The position numbers and the translations under genes were made by a program. Under the pieces are notes generated by a model, which was not told the DNA's origin, made no database searches, and worked only from the letters and a program-made list of their open reading frames with translations. 64,000 nt of DNA from Rhodoblastus sp963736175 (lineage in GTDB: Bacteria > Pseudomonadota > Alphaproteobacteria > Rhizobiales > Beijerinckiaceae). The stretch lies in assembly GCA_963736175.1 (NCBI GenBank), contig CAVTNU010000002.1:558001-622000 (forward strand). The letters run 5' to 3'. Shown here in pieces: positions 1 to 8,657 of the stretch; the stretch's first letter is position 1, and each line of letters starts with the position of its first letter.

Positions 1-735
1 GTGCAGACATTCGATGATTTTTTTCCAGGCCTCGAAGCCACGATATTGTTTGGCGAAATTCTTCTCCGCCGCCGCAAAAAGCTCGGGCTTGCCGCGGTGG
101 GTCAGAACCTTGTCGTTGCGATCGCGCACCTTTTGCAGAGGCCATTGTTCGTCGACCGCCTTCTGCGCGAAAGCGATCGCGCCGCCGGGAAGATCGCCAT
201 CCTCGGCCAGCGCGTCGACGACCCCCCATTCCTTGGCTTTCGTCGCGGCGAAGGGCGCGCCCGACAAGATCGCGTCGAGCGCCTTCTCGGCGCCGATGAG
301 ACGCGGCAGGCGCTGCGTGCCGCCGCCGCCCGGCAGAATGCCGAGCTTGATTTCCGGCAGGCCGACTTTGGCCGACGGAACGGCGACGCGATAATGGCAG
401 ACCAGCGCGGTTTCCAGACCGCCGCCGAGCGCCGTGCCGTGAATGGCGGCGACAACCGGTTTGGCGCAGTCCTCGATGGCGTCCATCATGTCGTTCAACG
501 ACGGACTTTGCGGCGGTCGGCCGAATTCGGAAATATCGGCGCCGGCGATGAAGGTCCGGCCCGCGCAGATCAGGACAATCGCTTTGGCGAGCGGATCGGC
601 GGCGGCCTGGTTCACGGCCTCAAGCACGCCTTGCCGCACGGACGCCGACAGGGCGTTCACCGGCGGCGAATTGATGGTGATGACGGCAATGTCGCCGGCG
701 CGCGTAAGATCGACAACCTGATTGATCGCGACCAT
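1..735 (-). CDS. 3-hydroxyacyl-CoA dehydrogenase/enoyl-CoA hydratase, FadJ-like, partial (N-terminal 245 aa)
   Basis: The frame opens at an ATG on the minus strand and runs off the left edge, so only the N-terminal half is visible. It translates as a crotonase domain: the oxyanion-hole segment FIAGADISEF lies near residues 62-71, ALGGGLE near 102-108, and LPEIKLGILPGGGGTQR near 126-142. E108 and E128 match the two catalytic glutamates of enoyl-CoA hydratases. The last visible residues (RDRNDKV and following) resemble the linker to the 3-hydroxyacyl-CoA dehydrogenase domain of multifunctional fatty-acid oxidation proteins, so the missing part is probably that dehydrogenase. The role would be hydration and oxidation of enoyl-CoA in beta-oxidation. 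It is divergent from the quinone oxidoreductase and ligase genes. A stand-alone hydratase is the alternative. Confidence 0.85.
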   Translation of the reverse strand, partial: MVAINQVVDLTRAGDIAVITINSPPVNALSASVRQGVLEAVNQAAADPLAKAIVLICAGRTFIAGADISEFGRPPQSPSLNDMMDAIEDCAKPVVAAIHGTALGGGLETALVCHYRVAVPSAKVGLPEIKLGILPGGGGTQRLPRLIGAEKALDAILSGAPFAATKAKEWGVVDALAEDGDLPGGAIAFAQKAVDEQWPLQKVRDRNDKVLTHRGKPELFAAAEKNFAKQYRGFEAWKKIIECLH

Positions 736-990
736 GGATCCCTCCCTCGGCGCCCGGGTCGGACGCGCCATTTTTCAAAAATACGGTATGTCTTTTCGTT
801 TTGGCAAGACCAATGTTCAAGCCAATGTTAATCGGCCTTATAAGTTTGTTCGAAAACACGTCTTGCCTTCAGCGGCTAAAAGGATAATCTTGGCGCACAG
901 AAAAACAAAGCATAATCGGATCACGCCGCGAGCGCGGCGGGCGGCCGCCTCTCAGGCCGGCGCGATCGATCCGTAGGGCGAGGACAACGC
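736..990. promoter_or_regulatory. Divergent intergenic region with direct and inverted repeats
   Basis: This 255-base gap separates two divergent genes and holds no credible ORF. An AT-richer core lies at about 780-855. CCAATGTT occurs twice in direct orientation at 810-817 and 822-829, and the first copy also forms an inverted repeat TTGG (801-804) with CCAA (810-813). These could be regulator half-sites for the flanking acyl-CoA genes; no regulator can be assigned from sequence. Confidence 0.35.
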
Positions 991-1989
991 ATGAGAGCCG
1001 TTTTGAGCAGGGCGCCCGGCGGACCCGAAACGCTGACGTTGGAACAGGCGGCCGAGCCTGTCGCCAAGGCGGGCGAGGTCGTCATCAGGGTACACGCCTG
1101 CGGCGTCAATTATCCCGACGCGTTGATCATCGAGGACAAATATCAGTTCAAGCCGCCGCGCCCCTTCGCGCCCGGCAGCGAGGTCGCCGGCGTTATCGAC
1201 AGCCTCGGCGAGGGCGTCGAAAATTTGCGCGTTGGCGAGCGCGTGCTGGCCTCGACCGGCTGGGGCGGCATGGCGGAAAAAGTCGCCGCCGGCGTGCGGC
1301 GCGTCATGCCAATCCCCAACTCCATGCCTTTCGATGAGGCGTCGTCACTGCTGATGACCTACGGCACCTCCTATCACGCGCTGAAGGATCGGGCGCGTTT
1401 GAAACAAGGCGAAACGCTGCTGATTCTGGGCGCCGCCGGCGGCGTCGGCTCGGCGGCGGTGGAACTCGGCAAGGCGATGGGCGCGCGCGTCATCGCCGCC
1501 GCCTCGAGCCAAGACAAAATCGATTTCGCCAAGAGTTGCGGCGCCGACGAAGGCTTCGTCTATCCGGTCGGGCCGTTCGACAAAGAGGGCGCCAAGGCGC
1601 TCGCCGAGGTGTTCAAGCTGGGCTGCGGCGCCAATGGGCCGGACGTGATCTACGATCCGGTCGGCGGCGATTATTCGCAGGCCGCGTTGCGCGCCATCGC
1701 CTGGGAAGGGCGCTTCCTGGTCATCGGCTTTCCCGCCGGCATCGCCAGCATGCCGCTCAATCTGCCGCTGTTGAAGGGGTGCGATATCGTCGGCGTGTTC
1801 TGGGGGCAGTTCGCCGCGCGCCAACCCGCCGCCAACGCGCAAAATACGCGGGCGCTTCTCGATCTCTACGCGCGCGGCGAGATCAAGCCGCGCATCAGCG
1901 CGCGCCTGCCGCTGGAGCGCGCCGGCGAGGCCATCGCCTTGCTGGCGGGGCGCGGCGCGCAAGGCAAGGTCGTCGTCGAAATCAAATAG
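991..1989 (+). CDS. NADPH:quinone oxidoreductase, zinc-independent MDR family
   Basis: The product is 332 residues, the usual length for quinone oxidoreductases of the medium-chain dehydrogenase/reductase superfamily. The N-terminal GroES-like domain has the family pattern ACGVNYPDALI near residue 37 and PGSEVAGVI near 62. The Rossmann domain has the nucleotide-binding loop GAAGGVGSAAVELGKAMGA near 147. The catalytic and structural zinc cysteines of alcohol dehydrogenases are absent, favouring one-electron or enone reduction with NADPH. It starts at ATG 991 and ends 13 bases before an acyl-CoA ligase, so the two are probably co-transcribed. Alternative substrates such as crotonyl-CoA-like enones cannot be excluded. 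Confidence 0.85.
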   Translation: MRAVLSRAPGGPETLTLEQAAEPVAKAGEVVIRVHACGVNYPDALIIEDKYQFKPPRPFAPGSEVAGVIDSLGEGVENLRVGERVLASTGWGGMAEKVAAGVRRVMPIPNSMPFDEASSLLMTYGTSYHALKDRARLKQGETLLILGAAGGVGSAAVELGKAMGARVIAAASSQDKIDFAKSCGADEGFVYPVGPFDKEGAKALAEVFKLGCGANGPDVIYDPVGGDYSQAALRAIAWEGRFLVIGFPAGIASMPLNLPLLKGCDIVGVFWGQFAARQPAANAQNTRALLDLYARGEIKPRISARLPLERAGEAIALLAGRGAQGKVVVEIK

Positions 1990-2002
1990 GGGGAGGGTTG
2001 AA

Positions 2003-3734
2003 GTGGCGCAAGCGAGCGAAACAAAGCCTTTTCCAGCCATGTCGCTTGCCGAGGCGACGGCGCTTCTGACCGCGCCCGGCGCGCCCTTTGAGATGGTGGT
2101 GGTCGACATAGCAGGGCGGCCGACGCGCGTTTGGAAGAACGCGCCGCCGACCTTGCGCGAGATTTTCATCGCCGGATGCGCGGCGCATGGCGAAAGAATT
2201 TACCTCGTTTACGGCGCCGAACGCGTCTCGTTCGAAGCATTCGCGCGCGCCGCGCTTGCTTTGGCCGCCGAGCTGCAGAAATGCGGACTGCGCAAAGGCG
2301 ACCGCGTCGCTATCGCCATGCGCAATCTGCCGGAATGGCCGCTGGCGTTTTTCGCCACGCTGCTGGCCGGCGGCGTCGCCTGCGCGCTCAACGCCTGGTG
2401 GACCGGGCCAGAATTGGAATATGGCCTGAACGACAGCCGGGCGAAATTTGCTTTTTTCGACGCTGAAAGGCTTGAGCGCATCAGGCCGTTTCGCGCGCAA
2501 CTGACATCGCTCGAGGCGATTTTCGCCTGCCGCGCCAAAACGCCGGGCGAAGGCGTGCGTTCGATCGAGGATATTGTCGGCGCGCCCGATCATTGGCGGG
2601 ACTTGCCCGATCGGCCGCTGCCGGATGTGGCGTTGGCGCCGGATGACGACGCGACGATCTTCTACACCTCCGGCACCACCGGACGGCCCAAGGGCGCGTT
2701 AGGCACGCACCGCAATCTTTGCACCACGGCGATGGCTCATCCGTTTTCCGTCGCCCGCGCCTATCTGCGCCGCGGCGAGCCGGTTCCGGAGCAGGACCCG
2801 TCGGCGCCGCAGAAATCTTCGCTCGTCGCCATTCCGCTGTTTCACACGACCGGCTGCAACGCCGCGATGATTCCGTCCTTTCTGTTCGGCGGCAAACTCG
2901 TGCTGATGAACAAGTGGAATCCCGAACGCGCCATGCAGTTGATCGAGACCGAGCGCGTGACCTCGGCCGGCGGCGTGCCGACCATCGCCTGGCAGTTGGT
3001 CGAGCATCCGCGGCTGGCGGATTACGATCTGTCCTCGCTTGAACTCGATCGGCTACGGCGGCGCGCCGGCCGCCAGCGAGCTGGTGCGCAAGATCGCGGA
3101 GACATTCCCCAAGGCGGCGCCGGCGACCGGTTGGGGCATGACCGAGACGACGGCGACATTCACCCATCATGTTGGCGAGGACTACCAATTGCGCCCCGAC
3201 AGTTGCGGTCCCGCGCTGCCGGTCAACGACATGCGGATCGTCGACGGCCAGGGCAAGGTCCTGCCGGCTGGCGAGATCGGCGAGTTGCAGGTTTTCGGTC
3301 CGAATGTCGTCAAAGGCTATTGGGATGATCCCAAAGCGAGCGCCCAGACCTTCGTCGACGGCTGGCTGAGGACTGGCGACATCGCCAGGATCGATGAGGA
3401 AGGCTTTTTGACGATCGTCGATCGCGCCAAGGATGTGTTGATTCGCGGCGGCGAAAACATCTATTGCGTCGAGGTCGAAAACGCTCTGTTTGAACATCCC
3501 GACGTCATCGACGCGGCGGTGGTGGCGATCAAACATCGCACCCTCGGCGAGGAGCCTGGCGCGATCGTGACGGTCAAGGTCGGCTCCAGCGCCGACGAGG
3601 CGCAATTGCGCGCCTTTTGCGCGGAACGCATCGCCGCCTTCAAAGTTCCCGTGAAGATTTTACTGCGGGACGAGCCCTTGCCGCGCAACGCCGCCGGCAA
3701 GATTCTGAAATCCAGCCTGCGCGAACTGTTCTAG
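2003..3734 (+). pseudogene. AMP-dependent acyl-CoA synthetase, interrupted by an apparent +1 frameshift
   Basis: GTG at 2003 follows a GGGAGG ribosome site at 1991. The first segment has the N-terminal ANL-family domain and the AMP-binding P-loop YTSGTTGRPKGA near residue 220. It stays in frame to about 3043 (YDLSSLE), then continues as unrelated arginine-rich sequence. The correct protein resumes in the next frame as SIGYGGAPAASELVR and includes GWGMTET, the hinge region GENIYCVEVENAL and the C-terminal catalytic lysine motif LPRNAAGKILK. Removing one base from GAACTC at 3041-3046 joins the halves into one protein of about 576 residues with the normal domain order. The function would be ATP-dependent activation of a fatty or aromatic acid to its CoA ester. 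It may be a sequencing error or a real inactivation. Confidence 0.85.
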
Positions 3735-3824
3735 CGCCGGAACGATTTGCGAAGACCAAAATGCTCATCAATGTTTTTGGCTCGCGCGTGGCGCGCCAAT
3801 AGCAAGATTGCGAGGGAAGATCTA

Positions 3825-5372
3825 ATGTCTAACGCCGACGCGCTTTCGTCCGAGTTCGGTCTCATCGCCGAATTGGTCGCGCAGACGGCGCGTTTGACGC
3901 CGGCGCGGATCGCGGTGATCGATGGGAGCCGGCAGATCGCCTATGGCGCCTTCGACACTCTGATCGATCGCGTCGCCAGCGCCCTGCAGCGCGACGGCGT
4001 CGCGCCGCAACAGACCATCGCCGTCTGCGCCGAAAGCTCGATCGAATATGTCGCGACGTTCATCGCGGGTCTGCGCGTCGGCGCGGTTGTTTGCCCGCTT
4101 GCGCCCTCCGCCAGCGCGCGATCGCTGGCGGACATGGCGCAGGATTGCGGCGCTCGAATTCTGTTTCTCGACGCGGCGACCCATGCGGCCGTGCAATTGG
4201 TCGACGCCGGCGTCCCGCGCGTGGCGCTCGATAATTCGGCCTTTGGCGCGCCGTTCGCGGACTGGCTGGCGCGCGAGGGCGCCAAGCCCGAGCCGGTGAA
4301 CATCGAACCGCAGTTCGTTTTCAACGTCATCTATTCCTCGGGCACGACGGGGACGCCGAAGGGCATTGAACAATCGCACGCGATGCGCTGGGGCCATGTG
4401 CGCCGGGCAGCGCATTTCGAATATGGTTCCGCCAGCGTTTCGCTGATCGCCACGCCGCTTTATTCCAACACCACTTTGGTCAGCGTCTTTCCCGCCCTGG
4501 CGATGGGCGGCGCGCTGGTGTTGATGCGCAAGTTCAACGCGCGCGAATTCCTTGAGCTGGCGCAAAAGCACGGCGTGACGCACGCCATGCTGGTGCCGGT
4601 GCAATATCAGCGCATTCTTGCCGTCGACGATTTCGACCGGTTCGATCTGTCGCGCTTCAAGGTCAAATTTTCGACCAGCGCGCCGCTGCCGGCGGACAGG
4701 AAGCGGGAAATCCTTGATCGCTGGCCGGGCGGGCTTGTCGAATACTACGGCATGACCGAAGGCGGGGGGACGTGCATTCTTCAGGCTCACGCCTTTCCGC
4801 GCAAATTGCATACGGTCGGCCAGCCGGCCGAAGGCCATGACGTTCGTCTGATCGACGAGGCGGGACGCGCGGTCGCGCCGGGAGCGACCGGCGAGGTCGT
4901 CGGTCGCTCGGGCGCGATGATGAACGGCTATCGCAACCAGCCGGACAAAACCGCCGAGGCCGAATGGTTTGACGAAAAGGGCGACCGTTTCATCCGCACC
5001 GGCGATATCGGCCGCTTCGACGAGGACGGGTTTCTGATCCTGGTCGATCGCGCCAAGGACATGATCATCTCCGGCGGCTTCAACGTCTATCCCAGCGATC
5101 TCGAGGCCGCGCTGGTTTGCCATCCCGTCGTCGCCGAAGCCAGCGTCGTCGGCGCGCCGTCGCCCGAATGGGGCGAGACGCCAGTGGCTTTCGTCGCGCT
5201 GAAGCCGGGCGCGCAAGTCGAGGCGGAAGACCTGCGCGGTTTCGCCAACGCGCAATTAGGCAAAGTCCAGCGGATTTCCCGGGTGTATGTCGTGCAAAGC
5301 CTGCCACGCTCCTCGATCGGCAAGGTGCTCAAACGCCAGTTGCGCGACGAACTGGCCAAACGACCGCTTTAG
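3825..5372 (+). CDS. AMP-dependent acyl-CoA/aryl-CoA ligase (ANL superfamily)
   Basis: I place the start at ATG 3825 (MSNADALSSEFG), eight bases after a GAGGGA ribosome site, giving 515 residues. Family motifs are in order: P-loop YSSGTTGTPKGIEQSH near residue 168, the A5 motif EYYGMTEGG near 305, FIRTGDIGRFDEDGFL near 389, the hinge region DMIISGGFNVYPSDLE near 415, and PRSSIGKVLKRQL near 495 with the adenylation lysine. It is intact, unlike the ligase just upstream, and differs enough to be a separate enzyme rather than a recent copy. The substrate cannot be told from sequence; long- or medium-chain fatty acids and aromatic acids are all plausible. It lies 90 bases after the first ligase, on the same strand. 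Confidence 0.85.
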   Translation: MSNADALSSEFGLIAELVAQTARLTPARIAVIDGSRQIAYGAFDTLIDRVASALQRDGVAPQQTIAVCAESSIEYVATFIAGLRVGAVVCPLAPSASARSLADMAQDCGARILFLDAATHAAVQLVDAGVPRVALDNSAFGAPFADWLAREGAKPEPVNIEPQFVFNVIYSSGTTGTPKGIEQSHAMRWGHVRRAAHFEYGSASVSLIATPLYSNTTLVSVFPALAMGGALVLMRKFNAREFLELAQKHGVTHAMLVPVQYQRILAVDDFDRFDLSRFKVKFSTSAPLPADRKREILDRWPGGLVEYYGMTEGGGTCILQAHAFPRKLHTVGQPAEGHDVRLIDEAGRAVAPGATGEVVGRSGAMMNGYRNQPDKTAEAEWFDEKGDRFIRTGDIGRFDEDGFLILVDRAKDMIISGGFNVYPSDLEAALVCHPVVAEASVVGAPSPEWGETPVAFVALKPGAQVEAEDLRGFANAQLGKVQRISRVYVVQSLPRSSIGKVLKRQLRDELAKRPL

Positions 5373-5482
5373 TCGGCGAGAGCGAACATTCGCGCGCACG
5401 CAGAAAAGCCCTATGATCGTTTTGAGGTCGGCGTTCCGGATAGTCCTGTCGCCCCATCGTACGAAGCGGAAGCGCGACGCTC

Positions 5483-6382
5483 ATGTTCATCCGCCAGTTC
5501 GAATATTTCGACGCCTTGGCGCGGGAAAAGCATTTCCGTCGCGCCGCCGAGGCCTGTCATGTCTCGCAGCCGACGCTGTCGGCGGCGCTCGCGCAGATGG
5601 AGGACGAGCTTGGCGTCCTGCTGATCGAACGCGGCCGCAAGTTTCAGGGACTAACCAGCGAGGGCGAGGTCGTGCTCGCCCATGCGCGGCGCGTGCTGGC
5701 GGAAATCGATCTGTTGCGGGCGCAGGTCGCCCACGCGCGCGAGGGTCTGAACGGGCGTCTGCGCATCGGCGTCATTCCGACCGCCCTGCCGATGGTCGCC
5801 CAGATCACGGCGCCGTTTTGCGCCCGCTATCCCGACGTCTCGCTGACCGTCCTGTCGTTGAATTCTGCGGATATTTTGCGGGGGATCGAGCAGTTCGAAC
5901 TCGACATAGGCCTGACCTATCTCGACAATGAACCGCTGGGCGGCGTCCTGTCCAAGCCGATCTATCAGGAATTCTATATTTTGCTGACGCGCGAAGACGG
6001 TCCGCTGGGCGGCCGCGCCGCCATTTCATGGGCGGAGGCCGCCGAAAACAAACTTTGCCTGCTGACCTCGGACATGCAGAACCGCCGCATCATCGACGGC
6101 ATCTTCCGGTCGGTTGGCAAGGCGCCGACGCCGGTCATCGAAACCAATTCGATCTTCAACCTTTGCACCCATGCGCAGGTCGAGGGCGTCTGCTCGATCG
6201 TCTCGCGGCAGGTGCTGGAGTTTTTCGGCGCGCCGACCGGCGTCACGGCCCTGACTCTGGTCGAGCCGACGGCGTTTCGCACGATCGGCCTCGTCGCCGC
6301 CGATCGTCAGCCCCTGCCGCCGTTGGCGCGCAATCTGCTGATGCATGCTGAGCCTGTCGTAAACGCAGCGCAAGCGCCTTAG
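5483..6382 (+). CDS. fdsR: LysR-family transcriptional regulator, probable formate dehydrogenase regulator
   Basis: This 299-residue protein has the LysR winged helix-turn-helix at the N-terminus (FRRAAEACHVSQPTLSAAL near residues 17-35) and a periplasmic-binding-protein-like effector domain. It lies directly upstream of the formate dehydrogenase genes on the same strand, with 227 bases between them containing a perfect inverted repeat. In Cupriavidus a LysR regulator, FdsR, precedes fdsGBACD; the same arrangement here suggests the same role, but that is inference from position. The inducer would be formate or a related small acid. The symbol is tentative. Confidence 0.8.
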   Translation: MFIRQFEYFDALAREKHFRRAAEACHVSQPTLSAALAQMEDELGVLLIERGRKFQGLTSEGEVVLAHARRVLAEIDLLRAQVAHAREGLNGRLRIGVIPTALPMVAQITAPFCARYPDVSLTVLSLNSADILRGIEQFELDIGLTYLDNEPLGGVLSKPIYQEFYILLTREDGPLGGRAAISWAEAAENKLCLLTSDMQNRRIIDGIFRSVGKAPTPVIETNSIFNLCTHAQVEGVCSIVSRQVLEFFGAPTGVTALTLVEPTAFRTIGLVAADRQPLPPLARNLLMHAEPVVNAAQAP

Positions 6383-6487
6383 AAAATACAATATTTTGTC
6401 GTAATTAGAATTATTTAAATCCGTCGCGCGGACGACGAGAAGTACGTGGGAGGCGAGATTGACAGGCGCGCCGGATCGGCTAATTTT

Positions 6488-6508
6488 TTGATAGATGAAT
6501 TCTATCAA
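6488..6508. promoter_or_regulatory. Perfect 8-bp inverted repeat, candidate LysR-type operator of fds operon
   Basis: TTGATAGA (6488-6495), a five-base spacer, and TCTATCAA (6501-6508) form a perfect inverted repeat in an AT-rich stretch about 100 bases before fdsG. Inside it, T6492 and A6504 are separated by eleven bases, fitting the T-N11-A rule for LysR-family boxes. The LysR gene ends 105 bases upstream. Binding is inferred. Confidence 0.55.
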
Positions 6509-6609
6509 TCGTTCACAAAATTCAATTTGATCTTTTTGTGACTTGGCGCACGATCAATTGTCGGCATGGCCAACATGCGCGGGCGAGATATAACGCCACG
6601 GGAGGAAAC

Positions 6610-7083
6610 ATGCGTTCGCGACAGGGCTGGGACGAGGCGCAAGCCCGATCCATCGTCGAGGCCTTGCAACAAGCCGAAGGGGCGATGTTGCCCATTCTGC
6701 ACGCGTTGCAGGACGCTTTTGGCTATATCGACGCACGCGCCGTCGACTTGATCGCATCGGCGCTGAATCTGTCGCGCGCCGAAGTTCACGGAACGATTTC
6801 CTTCTATCACGATTTCAAGAAGCGGCCACGCGTCGGGCGGACGATCAAGCTCTGCCGCGCCGAAGCCTGTCAGGCGCGCGGCGCCGAACGGCTTGTCGCC
6901 CATCTGGAGGCGGAGCGCGGGTTGCGTCCCGACGACGAGCGGGACGGGCCGGTGACGGTCGAGACAGTTTATTGCCTCGGCAATTGCGCGCTCGGCCCCA
7001 ACGCGCTGGTCGAGGGCGAATTGATCGGCCGCCTCGACGAGAAAAAGCTCGACGATCTTTGCGCGGGGGGCTCCCGGCCATGA
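6610..7083 (+). CDS. fdsG: NAD-dependent formate dehydrogenase, gamma subunit
   Basis: ATG 6610 lies four bases after a strong GGAGGA site (6601-6606), giving 157 residues. It is a NuoE-like thioredoxin-fold protein carrying one [2Fe-2S] cluster: the ligands are C82, C87, C122 and C126 (pattern CRAEAC and CLGNC). In the cytoplasmic FdsABG enzyme this subunit transfers electrons near the FMN of FdsB. It is the first gene of a tightly packed operon; its stop overlaps the fdsB start in an ATGA. The length and cysteine spacing match known gamma subunits. Confidence 0.93.
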   Translation: MRSRQGWDEAQARSIVEALQQAEGAMLPILHALQDAFGYIDARAVDLIASALNLSRAEVHGTISFYHDFKKRPRVGRTIKLCRAEACQARGAERLVAHLEAERGLRPDDERDGPVTVETVYCLGNCALGPNALVEGELIGRLDEKKLDDLCAGGSRP

Positions 7084-8648
7084 GCGGCGGCGCTCCGGTT
7101 CGTCTCTTCATCCCGCGCGACGCCGCCGCCCTGTCGGTTGGCGCCGAACGCGTCGCGGCCTGTTTCGCGCAGGAGGCGCGCTCGCGCGGACTGGCGATCG
7201 ACATCGTCCGCAATGGTTCGCGCGGCATGCTCTGGCTCGAGCCGATGATCGAGGTCGAAACGCCCGAAGGCCGCGTCGCCTATGGGCCGGTGGCGCCGGC
7301 GGATGTCGCCGGGCTCCTCGACGCCGGTCTGTTGCGCGGCGCCGCCCACGCCTTGCGCCTCGGGCTGACGGAACAGCTCGACTGGATGAAGCGCCAGCAG
7401 CGTCTGACCTTCGCCCGCGTCGGCGTGACCGACCCGTTATCGCTTGACGACTATGGCGCCCACGATGGGCTTAAGGGCCTGCGGGCGGCGCTGGCTCTTT
7501 CGCCGGAAGAAGTCGTCGAACAGGTGCGGCTCTCCGGTTTGCGCGGGCGCGGCGGCGCCGGCTTCCCGGCCGGGATCAAGTGGAAAACCGTGCATGACGC
7601 GCGGGCCGATCGCAAATATGTCGTTTGCAACGCCGACGAAGGCGACAGCGGCACGTTCGCCGATCGCATGATCTTCGAGGGCGATCCGTTCCTGCTCATC
7701 GAGGGCATGGCCATCGCCGCTTATGCGGTGGGCGCCGGCAAGGGCTTCATCTATCTGCGCTCGGAATATCCGCACGCCGCCGAAGCCATGGCCAGCGCCT
7801 TGAACGTCGCGGAAAAAGCCGGCTGGATAGGCGCCGGCGCCTTCGGTCGCGGCAAGGATTTTCATCTCGAACTGCGGATCGGCGCGGGCGCCTATATCTG
7901 CGGCGAGGAAACTTCGCTGCTCGACAGTCTCGAGGGCAAGCGCGCCCTGGTGCGCGCCAAGCCGCCGCTGCCGGCCATCGCCGGCCTGTTCGGCAAGCCG
8001 ACGCTGATCAACAACGTGCTGACGCTGGCCGCCGTCCCGTTCATCCTCGACAAGGGCGCGAAAACTTATGCGGAATACGGCATGGGCCGTTCGCGCGGCT
8101 CCTTGCCGGTGCAATTGGGCGGCAATGTCCGGCGTGGCGGATTGATCGAGCTCGCCTTCGGCGTCTCCCTGCGCGAAATCGTCGAGGATTTCGGCGGCGG
8201 CACGGCGAGCGGGCGGCCGATCCGCGCCGTGCAGGTCGGCGGCCCGCTCGGCGCCTATCTGCGCGCCGACGAACTCGACCTGCCGCTGGATTACGAAGCG
8301 TTGGCGGGCGCCAAGGCCATGCTCGGCCACGGCGGCGTCGTCGTTTTCGACGACACGGTCGACATGGCGCGGATGGCGCGCTTCGCCTTCCATTTCTGCG
8401 CCAAGGAAAGCTGCGGCAAATGCACGCCCTGTCGCATCGGCGCCGTGCGCGGCGTCGAAACGATGGACAAGATCATCGCCGGGCGGGACGTCGAACAGAA
8501 TATCGCGCTGACCCGCGATCTTTGCGAATTGATGACGGACGGTTCGCTTTGCGCCATGGGGGGTCTGACGCCGCTGCCCGTACTTTCGGCGCTCGACCGT
8601 TTCCCGGAAGATTTTGCGCCCGCCGCCAACAAGACCGCCGCCGAATAG
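7080..8648 (+). CDS. fdsB: NAD-dependent formate dehydrogenase, beta subunit (FMN, NADH and Fe-S)
   Basis: The start ATG overlaps the fdsG stop, giving 522 residues. The N-terminal ~110 residues form a thioredoxin-like extension, followed by a NuoF-type domain: the FMN/NADH segment GLRGRGGAGFPAGIKW near residue 155 and NADEGDSGTFADR near 185. A [4Fe-4S] site is made by C445, C448 and C451 (ESCGKCTPC) with C491 as likely fourth ligand. It hands electrons from formate oxidation to NAD+. It is the second gene of fdsGBACD, with eight bases to fdsA, implying translational coupling. Confidence 0.93.
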   Translation: MSGGAPVRLFIPRDAAALSVGAERVAACFAQEARSRGLAIDIVRNGSRGMLWLEPMIEVETPEGRVAYGPVAPADVAGLLDAGLLRGAAHALRLGLTEQLDWMKRQQRLTFARVGVTDPLSLDDYGAHDGLKGLRAALALSPEEVVEQVRLSGLRGRGGAGFPAGIKWKTVHDARADRKYVVCNADEGDSGTFADRMIFEGDPFLLIEGMAIAAYAVGAGKGFIYLRSEYPHAAEAMASALNVAEKAGWIGAGAFGRGKDFHLELRIGAGAYICGEETSLLDSLEGKRALVRAKPPLPAIAGLFGKPTLINNVLTLAAVPFILDKGAKTYAEYGMGRSRGSLPVQLGGNVRRGGLIELAFGVSLREIVEDFGGGTASGRPIRAVQVGGPLGAYLRADELDLPLDYEALAGAKAMLGHGGVVVFDDTVDMARMARFAFHFCAKESCGKCTPCRIGAVRGVETMDKIIAGRDVEQNIALTRDLCELMTDGSLCAMGGLTPLPVLSALDRFPEDFAPAANKTAAE

Positions 8649-8657
8649 GAGAACCTG

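Noticed and set aside
1..831. Plus-strand open frame across the FadJ-like gene
   Set aside because: The minus strand encodes a clear crotonase domain with catalytic residues; the plus frame is its shadow.
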